A stretch of 64,000 bases of DNA from Noviherbaspirillum sp. Root189 (GCF_001428545.1 NZ_LMHZ01000013.1:31683-95682); one strand, 5' to 3'. Positions 16,231 to 25,730 are shown, counted from the stretch's first letter. A program made the numbers and translations. The notes: generated by a model not told the origin, from the sequence alone.

Positions 16231-17235
16231 TTACTTGATGCCGAGTCCGGCAGCTTCCTTGTTGACTGCGCCAATCAGGTCCTTGCCGATACGGCCTTCC
16301 ATATCCTTCTGGACCGGCAACAGCGCCTTGCGCCATTCAGCACGATCCTTGTCGTTCAGCACGTAGATTTCAGTCTTGCCGGATTTCTTGACGGCTTCCA
16401 TGGCGGAATCGTTTTCCTGCTGTGCGATTGCGTTCGCATAACGGGTAGATTCTTTCATCGCACCTTCCAGTGCGGAGCGGATGTCGGCCGGCAGGCCATC
16501 CCAGAATTTCTTGTTGACGATGACCGCGTAGCCCAGGTAGCCATGGTTGGATACTGTCACATGCTTCTGCACTTCGTGCATCTTTTGCGTGTACAGATTG
16601 GACGGCGGGTTCTCCGTACCGTCGACGATGCCTGTCTGGAGCGCTTGATACACTTCGGAGAATGCCATCACCTGCGGGTTGGCGCCCAGCGCCCGCATCT
16701 GTACATCAAGCACCTTGGACGACTGGATACGCATCCTTAAGCCCTTGAAGTCGGCCGGCGTCCTGAGCGGCTTGTTGGCCGACATCACCTTGAAGCCGTT
16801 GTCCCAGTAAGCCAGTCCGGTAATGCCCTTGGACTCCAGTTTTTTGAACAGGTCCTTGCCGATCGGGCCTTCCGTCACGCGGTACAGCACCTCCTTGGTC
16901 GGGAAAATATAGGGCAGATCGAATATTTCGAATTCCTTGACCCCCAGCGGACCAAACTTGGCCAGCGACGGTGCCAGCATTTGCACCGCACCCAGTTGCA
17001 GGGCTTCGAGCTCCTCCTTGTCTTTGTACAAAGTGCTATTCGGATACACCTCTACCTTTACCCGACCTTTGGTTGCCTTTTCGGCAAGCGCCTTGAAGCG
17101 GTCGGCGGCCTTGCCTTTTGGCGTGTCATTTGCCACCACATGACTGAATTTGATGACAATCGGCGCCTGCGCAAAGGCATTGGCGCTGACTACCGCAGCC
17201 ACGCCAAGGCCCAGGAAGAGGGCTTTGAATTTCAT
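16231..17235 (-). CDS. dctP: TRAP transporter substrate-binding protein DctP (orphan)
   Basis: This 334-aa periplasmic receptor of the DctP family has a Sec signal (residues 1-22, ending SANAFAQ). Motifs include IKFSHVVANDTPKGKAADRF, LEALQLGAVQMLAPS, FKGLRMRIQSSKVLD and the ligand-contact region GIVDGTENPPSNLY. It would bind C4-dicarboxylates or related acids. GGAGA precedes the ATG at 17235. The membrane subunits dctQ and dctM are absent, and a palindromic element abuts the stop codon. A divergent DctS/DctR-like two-component system suggests it supplies ligand sensing or is regulated by that system. Confidence 0.92.
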   Translation of the reverse strand: MKFKALFLGLGVAAVVSANAFAQAPIVIKFSHVVANDTPKGKAADRFKALAEKATKGRVKVEVYPNSTLYKDKEELEALQLGAVQMLAPSLAKFGPLGVKEFEIFDLPYIFPTKEVLYRVTEGPIGKDLFKKLESKGITGLAYWDNGFKVMSANKPLRTPADFKGLRMRIQSSKVLDVQMRALGANPQVMAFSEVYQALQTGIVDGTENPPSNLYTQKMHEVQKHVTVSNHGYLGYAVIVNKKFWDGLPADIRSALEGAMKESTRYANAIAQQENDSAMEAVKKSGKTEIYVLNDKDRAEWRKALLPVQKDMEGRIGKDLIGAVNKEAAGLGIK

Positions 17236-17330
17236 GTATGTCTCCAGTTGAGCGGAAATAAATCCTTTGCAATCCATGTGTGCATTCTGTTGAGAGCCCA
17301 GAAGGGTTACAAGTGTGGATAACCACAAGC

Positions 17331-17367
17331 TTAGTGCACGTCGCGAAGCGCCTGCGACATGCACTAA
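17331..17367. promoter_or_regulatory. Large inverted repeat in the dctP / sensor-kinase divergent region
   Basis: The arms TTAGTGCACGTCGC (17331-17344) and GCGACATGCACTAA (17354-17367) match at 13 of 14 positions around a 9-bp spacer. The repeat sits about 50 bp before the kinase ATG and about 95 bp before the dctP ATG. It is a candidate operator for the adjacent LuxR-type response regulator. Confidence 0.6.
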
Positions 17368-17416
17368 ACTGTCAATATCGTCGCACTTCTCAATTGCTGC
17401 CTGACACCACGTGCCC

Positions 17417-19471
17417 ATGATACGCAAGCGCCTCACACAGAAATTCAGCGTCGTTTTCCCCACCCGGCGCCAGGCATGGCGCTGGCTTTTACCGATTCTG
17501 CTGGTATTGCTGTTCCTGTCGACGCTGCTGTGGCTACCCTGGCAGACGCAACGGATGGAAGCCAGCGAGCGCCAGGAGCAGTTGATCGCCGATACGCTAT
17601 GGGTCGAGCAGACGATCCGTTTTCAGCTCGGTCGCCATGAAGAAAATCTGCGCCAGATCGCTTCCGAAATCCTGGCCGGCCATCTGACTGAACCGCGGCT
17701 GCGGGAACGGCTCGGAACGCTTGTCCGGACCAATCGAGAACTGACCCGCATTGTCCAGTTCGACAGCCAGGGCCGCATGGTGCTGTCGACCGATGATGAG
17801 CCGCTCTCGCTCAAGGACCTGTCACCGGAATCGCGTCTCGCATCCGAAAACGCACGCAAGTCGCAAGATCCGCAGTACGCGCAACCCGCATCGGGCTCGA
17901 ACTCGACAGGTCCTGCCACGCTTGACTATCACGTGCCGCTGCAGTCAGGGAACGATTACCTCGGCGAACTGGTGGCCAGCTATTCGATACCGAGCATCCT
18001 CAGTGAAATGGTGCCCTGGTGGTTTGCGCAGGACAATGAAATCAGCCTGACCGACCAGGACGACAATGTCATTGAGCAGCGTGCAGCCGGCGGCCCCGGC
18101 CGTAACGTTTATACCCACCAGCGCGCGCTGGACTTGCCAGGTGTCGTGCTTACCCTGCGCACCAACAGCGTCAAGGGCGAACCCAAGCTGCTGCCCAGCC
18201 TGCTGGTCGGTTCGGTGATTACGCTGTCGCTCGGATTGCTCTGGAGCCTATGGGCGCTGTGGCGCGACATCAACCGGCGGCTCGCCGCCGAAGGTGCACT
18301 TCGGCAGCAGGTGGCGTTCCGTACCGCCATGGAGAATTCACTGATGACCGGACTACGGGCGCGCGACCTGAATGGCCGTATTACCTATGTCAACCCGGCA
18401 TTCTGCCGCATGGTCGGCATTCCTGCTGAACAACTGGTCGGCAAGCTGCCGCCGATGCCTTACTGGGCGCCCGAATCAATAGACGAATACAACCATCGTT
18501 TTACGAAGGTACTGGCCGGAACCGCCACACCGCAGTTCGAAACGATTTTTCAGCGCGCCAACGGCGAGCGCTTTCCGGTTCTGATTTTCGAGTCCGCACT
18601 GGTGGACGACAGCGGGCGGCAAACCGGATGGATGGGATCGATCCTGGACATCTCCGACCGCAAGCAGGTCGAAGACCTGAACCGGCGCCAGCAGGAAAAG
18701 CTGCAGGCCAGCGCGCGGTTGGCCACGATGGGTGAAATTGCGTCGACACTGGCCCATGAACTCAACCAGCCGCTGGCCGCCATTTCAAGTTACACCACCG
18801 GCGCGCTGAACCTGATCGACAGGCATGCCGACCATCCCGAGCAACTGGATCTGTCGATGCTGAAGCCGGCGCTGGAAAAGGCCGGCAACCAAGCCCAGCG
18901 CGCCGGCCACATCATCCGCAGCGTGCATACGTTCGTCAAGCGCAGGGAACCAAGCCGCGAGCCGGTGACCGTGCAGGCGCTGCTCGACAACGTATTGCCG
19001 CTAGTCGAACTGCAGGCGCGCCAGTTCTTCGTCGCCACGCAAACCGAGCTCGATGCCGATCTTCCGCCAGTGCTGGCGGACCGCGTGATGCTGGAGCAGG
19101 TGTTGCTCAACCTGACGCGCAACGCGATCGAGGCGATGCAGAATATTCCGCCCGAACGCCGTATCCTGCGCATCGTGGCCGAACGGGATGCCGTTACCGG
19201 ATCGCAGCCCAACGTGGTCATCGCGGTTATCGACAACGGCCACGGTATTCCACAGGAAGTCTCCGAGCGATTGTTCTCACCCTTCTTTTCGACCAAGGCA
19301 GAGGGCATGGGCATGGGCCTGAACATCTGTCGTACCGCCGTCGAGTTCCACGGCGGTAAACTGCTTCATGCGGATAATCCGGGTGGCGGCACGATTTTCC
19401 GCTTCAGCTTGCCGATATTGACTGAGGGGATGCCAGTTGCGGGAGATTCGGCGATAATCAGCGAAAGCTGA
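17417..19471 (+). CDS. PAS-containing sensor histidine kinase (DctS-like)
   Basis: This 684-aa membrane kinase has TM1 at about residues 22-42, a periplasmic Cache-like domain of about 215 residues, TM2 at about 260-283, a PAS domain (about 300-415), HisKA with phospho-acceptor H447 (LAHELNQPLAAISSYTTGAL), and a HATPase domain. The HATPase shows the N-box NLTRNAIEAMQ and the G-boxes DNGHGIP and GMGMGLNICRTAVEFHGG. It resembles Rhodobacter DctS, which controls dicarboxylate TRAP uptake with DctR. An upstream GTG (17411) is possible, but ATG 17417 is preferred. The receptor gene dctP is divergent and the cognate regulator is immediately downstream. Confidence 0.88.
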   Translation: MIRKRLTQKFSVVFPTRRQAWRWLLPILLVLLFLSTLLWLPWQTQRMEASERQEQLIADTLWVEQTIRFQLGRHEENLRQIASEILAGHLTEPRLRERLGTLVRTNRELTRIVQFDSQGRMVLSTDDEPLSLKDLSPESRLASENARKSQDPQYAQPASGSNSTGPATLDYHVPLQSGNDYLGELVASYSIPSILSEMVPWWFAQDNEISLTDQDDNVIEQRAAGGPGRNVYTHQRALDLPGVVLTLRTNSVKGEPKLLPSLLVGSVITLSLGLLWSLWALWRDINRRLAAEGALRQQVAFRTAMENSLMTGLRARDLNGRITYVNPAFCRMVGIPAEQLVGKLPPMPYWAPESIDEYNHRFTKVLAGTATPQFETIFQRANGERFPVLIFESALVDDSGRQTGWMGSILDISDRKQVEDLNRRQQEKLQASARLATMGEIASTLAHELNQPLAAISSYTTGALNLIDRHADHPEQLDLSMLKPALEKAGNQAQRAGHIIRSVHTFVKRREPSREPVTVQALLDNVLPLVELQARQFFVATQTELDADLPPVLADRVMLEQVLLNLTRNAIEAMQNIPPERRILRIVAERDAVTGSQPNVVIAVIDNGHGIPQEVSERLFSPFFSTKAEGMGMGLNICRTAVEFHGGKLLHADNPGGGTIFRFSLPILTEGMPVAGDSAIISES

Positions 19472-19576
19472 TGCCGCCTGCGTTGCTTCATTCAATGCGA
19501 CGGCTGCTGCGCACACTTGACAGGATGTCCATGCATTCCGCATCACGGCAAATCCTGCGCGACCGGAAGGGACTGC

Positions 19577-20167
19577 ATGCTGCATATTGTCGACGATGAA
19601 GAAGTGATACGCGATTCGCTGGAATGGCTCGCGCAGTCCCGTGCCATTTCCGTTGCCACGTATGACAGCGGCGCAGCCTTCCTTGCGGTACTCGACAAAT
19701 TCAGCAGTTTCGATCCACAGGGTGAATGCGTTCTGCTTGATGTGCGAATGCCGGATATGAGTGGCGCCGCCCTGTTCGACCTGCTGACGACGCGCGGCCT
19801 GACGCAGCGGATGCCCGTCATCTTCCTGACCGGCCATGGCGATGTCCCGATGGCGGTCGACACGCTTAAGCGCGGGGCCTTCGATTTTTTTGAAAAGCCG
19901 TTCAACGACAACAATCTGATGGATCGGATCGAAGAAGCCCTGGCGGCTTCCCGCGAAGCCGGCGCCATCGCCAAAGTACATGACCGGCTGGCCACGCTGT
20001 CGGCGCGCGAACGTGAAGTGCTGGACCTGATCCTGGCCGGCAAGATGAACAAGGTGATCGCCGACGAACTTGGCATCAGCATGCGAACGGTCGAAGTACA
20101 CCGTGCACACATCTTCGACAAGATGAACGTCAAGACCGCGGTCGAACTGGCGAGGCTGCTGAAGTAA
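19577..20167 (+). CDS. LuxR/FixJ-family response regulator (DctR-like)
   Basis: This 196-aa regulator has a receiver domain (about residues 1-118) with acidic DDEE near the N-terminus, phospho-acceptor D55 (LLDVRMPDMSG), T/S at LTGHGD and K in FEKPF. The LuxR-type HTH follows at about 133-190 (LSAREREVLDLILAGKMNKVIADELGIS). The ATG at 19577 is preceded by GGAAGGGA. The kinase gene ends 105 bp upstream, so the pair forms one unit. FixJ-type DctR in Rhodobacter activates dctPQM, and by analogy this protein may act on the divergent dctP region. Confidence 0.9.
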   Translation: MLHIVDDEEVIRDSLEWLAQSRAISVATYDSGAAFLAVLDKFSSFDPQGECVLLDVRMPDMSGAALFDLLTTRGLTQRMPVIFLTGHGDVPMAVDTLKRGAFDFFEKPFNDNNLMDRIEEALAASREAGAIAKVHDRLATLSAREREVLDLILAGKMNKVIADELGISMRTVEVHRAHIFDKMNVKTAVELARLLK

Positions 20168-20322
20168 GCGGGCGAACGCGATTTCTGCCGGACTGGACCA
20201 GACGTCACTCCATCACTCCGGGCTGCGCAGCAATACATCAAGGATCGCATAGGGGAAATCCGCTACAGCGGCGCAATGGAATCCTCGGTAACATTCCGGT
20301 TTAGCCTTGCTTTCCCTCTTTC

Positions 20323-21213
20323 ATGTCCATCGCCACCATCCTGTTTCCCGACTTCGCGCTGATCCTGCTGGGTTTCCTGCTTATGCGCTTTACCGATTGG
20401 GGAACCCCGTTCTGGAGCGGCCTGGAAAAGCTGATCTATTATTTCCTGTTTCCCGCCCTGCTGTTCTATTCCACGGCGCGCACCCCATTTGACTTCGCCA
20501 CGACTGGCAAGATGCTGCAGGTCGCGCTGCTGACTCTCACGGGGGGCATTGCACTTGGCTGGCTAGCCAAACCTTTATTTACCGTCCCGCCGATGATGTT
20601 CGAGTCCGGCGTGCAGACGGCATTTCGCTTTAATTCGTATATCGCCCTGGCCATCGCTTCCCGGCTTGCCGGTGAAAAGGGAACCACGCTGATGGCGTTG
20701 ATCATTGGTTTTGCGGTCCCGCTATGCAATATGGCAGCGGTCCATGCGCTGGTCAGCAAAGGCGGCGGCCTGCTGAAAGAAATGGTCCGGAACCCGCTGC
20801 TGATGGCGACCGCAAGTGGCATGGCTTTCAACTTTGCCGGTCTCCAGATACCGGAAATTGTCGGCGCGACGCTGTCCCGCATGGCCAACGCATCGATTGC
20901 CGTTGGCCTGATCGCGGTCGGCGCCGGGCTGCGCATGTCGGGACTGCGGGAAGCCAAAGGCATGGCGCTCTATTTCACTGCGGTCAAACTGCTGGCGCTG
21001 CCGGCGATTGCATTGATGCTGGGCCGCTGGATGGGCCTTCCCGCGCTGCAGTTGCAGATTGTCGTGATGTTTGCGGCGCTGCCTACCGCATCGAGTGCCT
21101 ATGTCCTGGCGGCCCGCATGGGCGGCAATGGACCTTTCGTGGCCTTCCTGATTTCGGGCGGAACCGTGCTGTCGGCTTTGACCCTGCCAATCTGGCTCAG
21201 CCTCTCACGCTGA
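20323..21213 (+). CDS. AEC (auxin efflux carrier) family transporter
   Basis: This 296-aa membrane protein has about ten hydrophobic segments. It begins MSIATILFPDFALILLGFLL and contains the AEC-type FRFNSYIALAIASRLAG and LPTASSAYVLAARMGGN blocks; the latter is a strongly conserved family motif near the C-terminus. Bacterial AEC proteins export or import carboxylates such as malonate or malate. The position next to a dicarboxylate-type sensor pair is suggestive only. It is convergent with queG, separated by 26 bp. Confidence 0.88.
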   Translation: MSIATILFPDFALILLGFLLMRFTDWGTPFWSGLEKLIYYFLFPALLFYSTARTPFDFATTGKMLQVALLTLTGGIALGWLAKPLFTVPPMMFESGVQTAFRFNSYIALAIASRLAGEKGTTLMALIIGFAVPLCNMAAVHALVSKGGGLLKEMVRNPLLMATASGMAFNFAGLQIPEIVGATLSRMANASIAVGLIAVGAGLRMSGLREAKGMALYFTAVKLLALPAIALMLGRWMGLPALQLQIVVMFAALPTASSAYVLAARMGGNGPFVAFLISGGTVLSALTLPIWLSLSR

Positions 21214-21239
21214 TATCGTCCGGGCGTACAAAAGATTGC

Positions 21240-22349
21240 TTACAACTGCAACCTGCCCTGCTCCAGCGCCCAGGCCACATGTTCGCGCACCATATCGGAT
21301 GGATGGGTGGCGCGGGTCTGCAAGGCGGTAATGAGGGGTGCGGCCTGCCCGGGGTGATCAGCCGATACCTCGCGCAGGGCATTGCCGAGCCCGACAGCCA
21401 GATTCCTCAGCCATCGCTCATGCCCGATGCGCCGGATCGGACTGCCCTCAAGACGGCGGTTGAACTCGTCCTCCTCCCACGCAAACAGCTCGGCCAGCGT
21501 GGCGGCGTCCAGCCCGTTACGCACATCGAAGTCGGGCAAGCTCGAACGCTGGGCAAATTTGTTCCATGGGCATACCAGCTGACATTCATCGCAACCGTAA
21601 ATGCGGTTACCGATCAAGGGACGCAGTTCCACCGGGATGCTGCCTTTGAGTTCGATCGTCAGATAGGAAATGCAGCGCCTGGCATCAAGGCGATAGGGAC
21701 CGAGGATAGCCTGAGTCGGGCAAATATCGATACAGGCGCTGCACTGTCCGCAATGGGAGGTGACTGGGGCATCGACCGGCAGTGGCAAATCCGTGAACAG
21801 TTCGCCAAGAAAGAACATTGATCCGGCGTCGCGATTGAGTAACAGCGTATGCTTGCCGCGCCAGCCTATGCCCGACTTTTCGGCCAGCGCCACTTCCATG
21901 ACCGGCGCCGAGTCGGTAAAGACACGATAGCCGAAGTCGCCGATTTCTCCTCGTATGCGGTCGGCAAGTTGCTGGAGTCGCGAGCGCAACACCTTGTGAT
22001 AGTCGCGCCCGCGTGCGTAGACCGAGACCGTGGCATTCGCCGCTTGACGGGCGTGGCGCTCTTCGCGGTCGCGCCACTCGTCGCCGGCATCCTGCGGCAG
22101 GTAATTCATGCGTGCAGTGATGATCCGCAGCGTACCCGGCACCAGTTCGTCAGGGCGGGCGCGCTTCATTCCATGGCTTGCCATATAATCCATGTCGCCG
22201 TGATGCCCCGCGTCAAGCCATGCCTGTAACCCGGCCTCTTCTTGTGACAAGTCGACACCGGCAATGCCGATTTCCGCAAAGCCGAGCTCGCGCCCCCATG
22301 CTTTGATAGTCAGCGCCAGTGTGGCCAGATTGTTATCAGGTACGGTCAT
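21240..22349 (-). CDS. queG: Epoxyqueuosine reductase
   Basis: This 369-aa cobalamin- and Fe-S-dependent enzyme performs the last step of queuosine synthesis on tRNA. Two ferredoxin-like cluster motifs are present: CGQCSACIDICPTQAI and CDECQLVCPWNKFA. The N-terminus LTIKAWGRELGFAEIGIAG and the segment VYARGRDYHKVLRSRLQQLA are characteristic. The ATG at 22349 gives the usual QueG length; in-frame ATGs as far as 22439 would run almost to the divergent tsaE start. The C-terminal HEAT-like repeat region (HPSDMVREHVAWAL) is intact. Confidence 0.95.
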   Translation of the reverse strand: MTVPDNNLATLALTIKAWGRELGFAEIGIAGVDLSQEEAGLQAWLDAGHHGDMDYMASHGMKRARPDELVPGTLRIITARMNYLPQDAGDEWRDREERHARQAANATVSVYARGRDYHKVLRSRLQQLADRIRGEIGDFGYRVFTDSAPVMEVALAEKSGIGWRGKHTLLLNRDAGSMFFLGELFTDLPLPVDAPVTSHCGQCSACIDICPTQAILGPYRLDARRCISYLTIELKGSIPVELRPLIGNRIYGCDECQLVCPWNKFAQRSSLPDFDVRNGLDAATLAELFAWEEDEFNRRLEGSPIRRIGHERWLRNLAVGLGNALREVSADHPGQAAPLITALQTRATHPSDMVREHVAWALEQGRLQL

Positions 22350-22447
22350 GACAAGGAAGTTTGCGCGATCGCGGGCGGGATGCAGATCCGGGACGGCATT
22401 TACGCCGCCACCATTGGAAACCAACGATAAAAGAGCCATTTTACGAG

Positions 22448-22933
22448 ATGCGGCAGTTTCACACTCATTTGCATGACGAAGCCGGCACCGCAGCCCTTGG
22501 CGCGGCGTTCGCACGCGCGCTGGCGCCGGGCCTGACGATCTACCTGCACGGCGACCTAGGCGCCGGCAAAACTGCTTTCACCCGGGCGCTGCTGCACGCC
22601 GCCGGACATGCCGGACATGTCAAAAGTCCTACGTATACCCTGGCCGAGCCCTACACCGTGAAGATCGGCGGACAGACTGTCGACATCATTCATTTTGATC
22701 TGTACCGGCTTGCCAGCCCGCAGGAATTTCTGGAAGCGGGTTTTCGCGAACATTTCAACGAACATTCGATTTGCATCATCGAGTGGCCTGAAAAGGCCGA
22801 AAAGGTGTTGCCGATGCCAGACATAAACATGCATTTAAGCATTTCCGGCGAAGGTCGTGATATAAAATGTGAAGCCTTGTCCGACCAGGGTTTTCAATGT
22901 CTCGATCGTCTGAAATTTGCGCCAAACCTGTGA
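22448..22933 (+). CDS. tsaE: tRNA threonylcarbamoyladenosine biosynthesis ATPase TsaE
   Basis: This 161-aa P-loop protein is required with TsaB and TsaD for t6A37 formation. Walker A is GDLGAGKTAFTRALL (about residues 35-49). The Walker B/DLYR motif is HFDLYRLASPQEFLEAGF, and IIEWPEKAEKVLP is also typical. The start at 22448 gives the normal length. Its last 37 bases overlap the amidase gene, the common tsaE-amiC coupling in proteobacteria. Confidence 0.96.
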   Translation: MRQFHTHLHDEAGTAALGAAFARALAPGLTIYLHGDLGAGKTAFTRALLHAAGHAGHVKSPTYTLAEPYTVKIGGQTVDIIHFDLYRLASPQEFLEAGFREHFNEHSICIIEWPEKAEKVLPMPDINMHLSISGEGRDIKCEALSDQGFQCLDRLKFAPNL

Positions 22934-24258
22934 CTTCCCCCGCGAAATCACGACGTCGCCGCACAATTCTCAAAGCCGGCGGCACACTTTTCCTCTCCGT
23001 TTTTTCTCCGCTGCCTTCGCACGCTGCCCAGATCATGGCGGTTCGCGTGTGGCCGGCCGAAGAGTACACGCGGGTGACACTGGAAAACGACACCCACCTG
23101 AAAACCAGCCATTTCATCATCAAGGACCCGGAACGCCTGGTCGTCGACATCGAAGGGCTGGAACTCAACCCCACACTCAAGCAGCTGGTCGCCAAGATCC
23201 AGTCGAATGATCCCTATATCAAGCAGGTGCGGGTCGGACAAAATCGCCCGAATGTCGTGCGCCTCGTGTTCGACCTGAAGGAAGAAGTCAATCCCCAGGT
23301 GTTTACCCTGGCGCCGGTCGGCGAGTACAAGCACCGACTGATTTTCGACCTCTATCCGGTCAATCCGGTCGACCCGATTGCCGCGTTGATCAACAAGGGC
23401 GAGTGGAATCGCGAACCTCCGGCCGAGGTCTTGCCGCCACTAGCGGAAGCCAAACCCGAATTCAATCCTTTGCCGCAGACCGCACCAGGCGATGTCGCGC
23501 TGCCAAAACCCGAGCCAAAGGCGGAACTCGACAAGCCGTCCGCGTTGACGCGCATGATTACGATTGCTCTCGATCCTGGACATGGCGGCGAAGACCCTGG
23601 CGCCCTGGGCCGCGCCGGCAGCCGTGAAAAAGATGTCGTACTGGCAATTGCCAAACGCCTCAAGGCCAAGATCGAAGGCCAGCCCAACATGCGGGTAATG
23701 CTGACACGCGATGGCGACTTCTTTGTGCCGCTGCATGTCCGCGTCCAAAAGGCCCGCAAGGTACAGGCTGACCTGTTCGTGTCCATCCACGCCGATGCGT
23801 GGGTGGAACCGACCGCACGCGGGTCGTCGGTCTTTGTGCTCTCCGAAAAAGGCGCGTCGTCAACGGCAGCCCGCTGGCTGGCCAACAAGGAAAACGCCGC
23901 CGACCTGATCGGCGGCGTCAATATCAAGACCCAGGACCGGCAACTCGCCAGGGTGCTGCTGGACCTGTCGACGACCGCGCAAATCAATGACAGCCTCAAG
24001 ATCGGCAAGGCCGTGCTGCAAGAGATCAGCGGCATCAACCGCCTGCACAAGCCGGCGGTGGAACAGGCTGGCTTCGCGGTGTTGAAAGCACCGGATATCC
24101 CCAGCATCCTGATCGAAACGGCATTCATCTCCAATCCGGAAGAAGAAGCCAAGCTGACCGATGACGCGTACCAGGATCAGATGGCCAATGCTGTGTTGAA
24201 GGGTATCCAGAAATATTTCGCCCGCAACCCGCCGCTCGCTAAAAGCCGGATGATGTGA
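22897..24258 (+). CDS. amiC: N-acetylmuramoyl-L-alanine amidase AmiC, Tat-exported
   Basis: This 453-aa periplasmic amidase splits daughter-cell peptidoglycan. A twin-arginine signal (SRRRRTILKAGGTLFL) is followed by an AMIN domain (about residues 45-150), a Pro/Lys-rich linker (about 165-220) and the Amidase_3 catalytic domain. The catalytic domain has zinc ligands in ALDPGHGGEDPGA, the Glu in RAGSREKDVVLAI, and the His in FVSIHADAW. ILIETAFISNPEEEAKL near the end carries the second catalytic Glu. It overlaps tsaE by 37 bp and is read from the same transcript. Confidence 0.94.
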   Translation: MSRSSEICAKPVTSPAKSRRRRTILKAGGTLFLSVFSPLPSHAAQIMAVRVWPAEEYTRVTLENDTHLKTSHFIIKDPERLVVDIEGLELNPTLKQLVAKIQSNDPYIKQVRVGQNRPNVVRLVFDLKEEVNPQVFTLAPVGEYKHRLIFDLYPVNPVDPIAALINKGEWNREPPAEVLPPLAEAKPEFNPLPQTAPGDVALPKPEPKAELDKPSALTRMITIALDPGHGGEDPGALGRAGSREKDVVLAIAKRLKAKIEGQPNMRVMLTRDGDFFVPLHVRVQKARKVQADLFVSIHADAWVEPTARGSSVFVLSEKGASSTAARWLANKENAADLIGGVNIKTQDRQLARVLLDLSTTAQINDSLKIGKAVLQEISGINRLHKPAVEQAGFAVLKAPDIPSILIETAFISNPEEEAKLTDDAYQDQMANAVLKGIQKYFARNPPLAKSRMM

Positions 24259-24381
24259 TCCGCCCCGCCGGGAAAAGTCGCTTTACGGCAACAACTCTGC
24301 TAATCTAAACTAAAGAACGCAAGCCCGCACACCAGGTTTGCGCCATTCTTTCGCAGTGCATCCTTTGACGAGGCCACACCC

Positions 24382-24888
24382 ATGATGCAAGCCATCGCCA
24401 ACGTAAACACCGCCACCGCGGCTGACCCGGCGCTCGCCGCCGATGAATATCTGGCGTTCACGCTGGGCAAGGAAGAGTACGGGATTCAGATCCTGAAGGT
24501 CCAGGAACTGCGCGGCTATGAGAATCCGACGCGCATCGCCAATGCGCCTGAATTCATCAAGGGCGTGGTCAATCTGCGCGGCATTATCGTGCCTATTGTG
24601 GACATGCGCATCAAGCTCAATATCGGTGCGCCGACTTATGACCAGTTTACGGTGGTCATCATCCTGAACATTGCGGGTCGCGTGGTCGGCATGGTGGTGG
24701 ACAGCGTTTCGGATGTCATTACGCTTTCCCCGGGCCAGGTCAAGCCGGCCCCGGAAATGGGTACTGCGCTCAACACCGATTATCTGATTGGTTTAGGGAC
24801 CATCGATGAGCGCATGCTGATCCTGGTCGATATCGACAAGATGATGTCGAGTGCCGAACTGAGCCTGATTGAACAGGCCGGCGTCTGA
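24382..24888 (+). CDS. cheW: Chemotaxis coupling protein CheW (orphan)
   Basis: This 168-aa CheW-fold protein couples chemoreceptors to CheA. The core is complete: EYLAFTLGKEEYGIQILKVQ, NAPEFIKGVVNLRGIIVPIVD and VVGMVVDSVSDVITLSPGQV, ending with LGTIDERMLILVDIDKMM. No other chemotaxis gene lies nearby, so it is an isolated cheW copy. A second ATG one codon downstream of 24382 is equally possible as the start. Confidence 0.95.
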   Translation: MMQAIANVNTATAADPALAADEYLAFTLGKEEYGIQILKVQELRGYENPTRIANAPEFIKGVVNLRGIIVPIVDMRIKLNIGAPTYDQFTVVIILNIAGRVVGMVVDSVSDVITLSPGQVKPAPEMGTALNTDYLIGLGTIDERMLILVDIDKMMSSAELSLIEQAGV

Positions 24889-24891
24889 ACC

Positions 24892-24934
24892 GACATCCCG
24901 AGGATGTCAGGGCGCTATCAATAGGGCAGCGCCC
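24892..24934. terminator. Tandem hairpins in the cheW/dedA convergent gap
   Basis: GACATCC-CGA-GGATGTC (24892-24908) is followed by GGGCGCT-N11-AGCGCCC (24910-24934). They fill the 55-bp gap between two convergent genes. A clear U-tract is missing on both strands, so bidirectional termination is likely but not certain. Confidence 0.5.
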
Positions 24935-24943
24935 GGCGCGCGT

Positions 24944-25585
24944 CTAGCGCCAGACCCGGCGTGACAACTTCCATATCGCGCCGAGGGCAACCGGGATCAC
25001 CGCTGCGCCGACACCGATCAACACAATGGTGTTGAGATGATTACGGATGATTGGGATATTGCCGAAGAAATAACCTGCCGCGACCAGACCTATCACCCAA
25101 AGCAAGGCTCCCGCAATATTAAATAGCTGAAATTTGGTGAAGGTCATCATCGACACCCCGGCAACGAAGGGGGCGAAGGTTCGCACTATCGGCACGAAGC
25201 GCGCAAGCACGATGGTTTTGCCACCGTGGTTTTCATAAAAAGCATGCGTTTTCCGCAATGCATCCTTGTCCAGCCAACGGTAATCATGGGTAAATACTTT
25301 TTCACCGATGCCCCTCCCTATCCAGTAGTTGAGGGTATTGCCGCCGATGGCCGCCACAATGAGCAGCCCCATCAGCAGCCATTCATTCATGGCACCCGTT
25401 GCGCAAAATGCACCCGCGATGAAAAGCAGGGAATCGCCCGGCAGGAACGGCAACACGACCAGACCGGTTTCACAAAAGACGATGGCAAACAGCACTACGT
25501 AAACCAGCGTGCCGTATTGATCAATAATCACGCCAAGGGACTTATCGATATGCAACATCATATCGAGGAATTGCATCAAATCCAT
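24944..25585 (-). CDS. DedA family membrane protein
   Basis: This 213-aa protein of the DedA/SNARE-associated (VTT) family has helices such as YGTLVYVVLFAIVFCETGLVVLPFLPGDSLLF and the conserved GNTLNYWIGRGIGEKVF. FARFVPIVRTFAPFVAGVSMM carries the essential Arg residues. DedA proteins support membrane potential and the recycling of undecaprenyl-phosphate or other lipids. GGAG precedes the ATG at 25585. It is divergent from mutL. Confidence 0.93.
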   Translation of the reverse strand: MDLMQFLDMMLHIDKSLGVIIDQYGTLVYVVLFAIVFCETGLVVLPFLPGDSLLFIAGAFCATGAMNEWLLMGLLIVAAIGGNTLNYWIGRGIGEKVFTHDYRWLDKDALRKTHAFYENHGGKTIVLARFVPIVRTFAPFVAGVSMMTFTKFQLFNIAGALLWVIGLVAAGYFFGNIPIIRNHLNTIVLIGVGAAVIPVALGAIWKLSRRVWR

Positions 25586-25730
25586 GCTTTCTCCATCTGA
25601 GTTCGGCGCATCATACACCACTGCCTCGTGGAAAAATAAGAGTTGCGACAAACTCATGCGTCCTTGACTTGTGCCCTATTGCACTAATGGAACGTCCAGT
25701 GAAGCGCTGCAGCGACGGTATAATTCCAGC

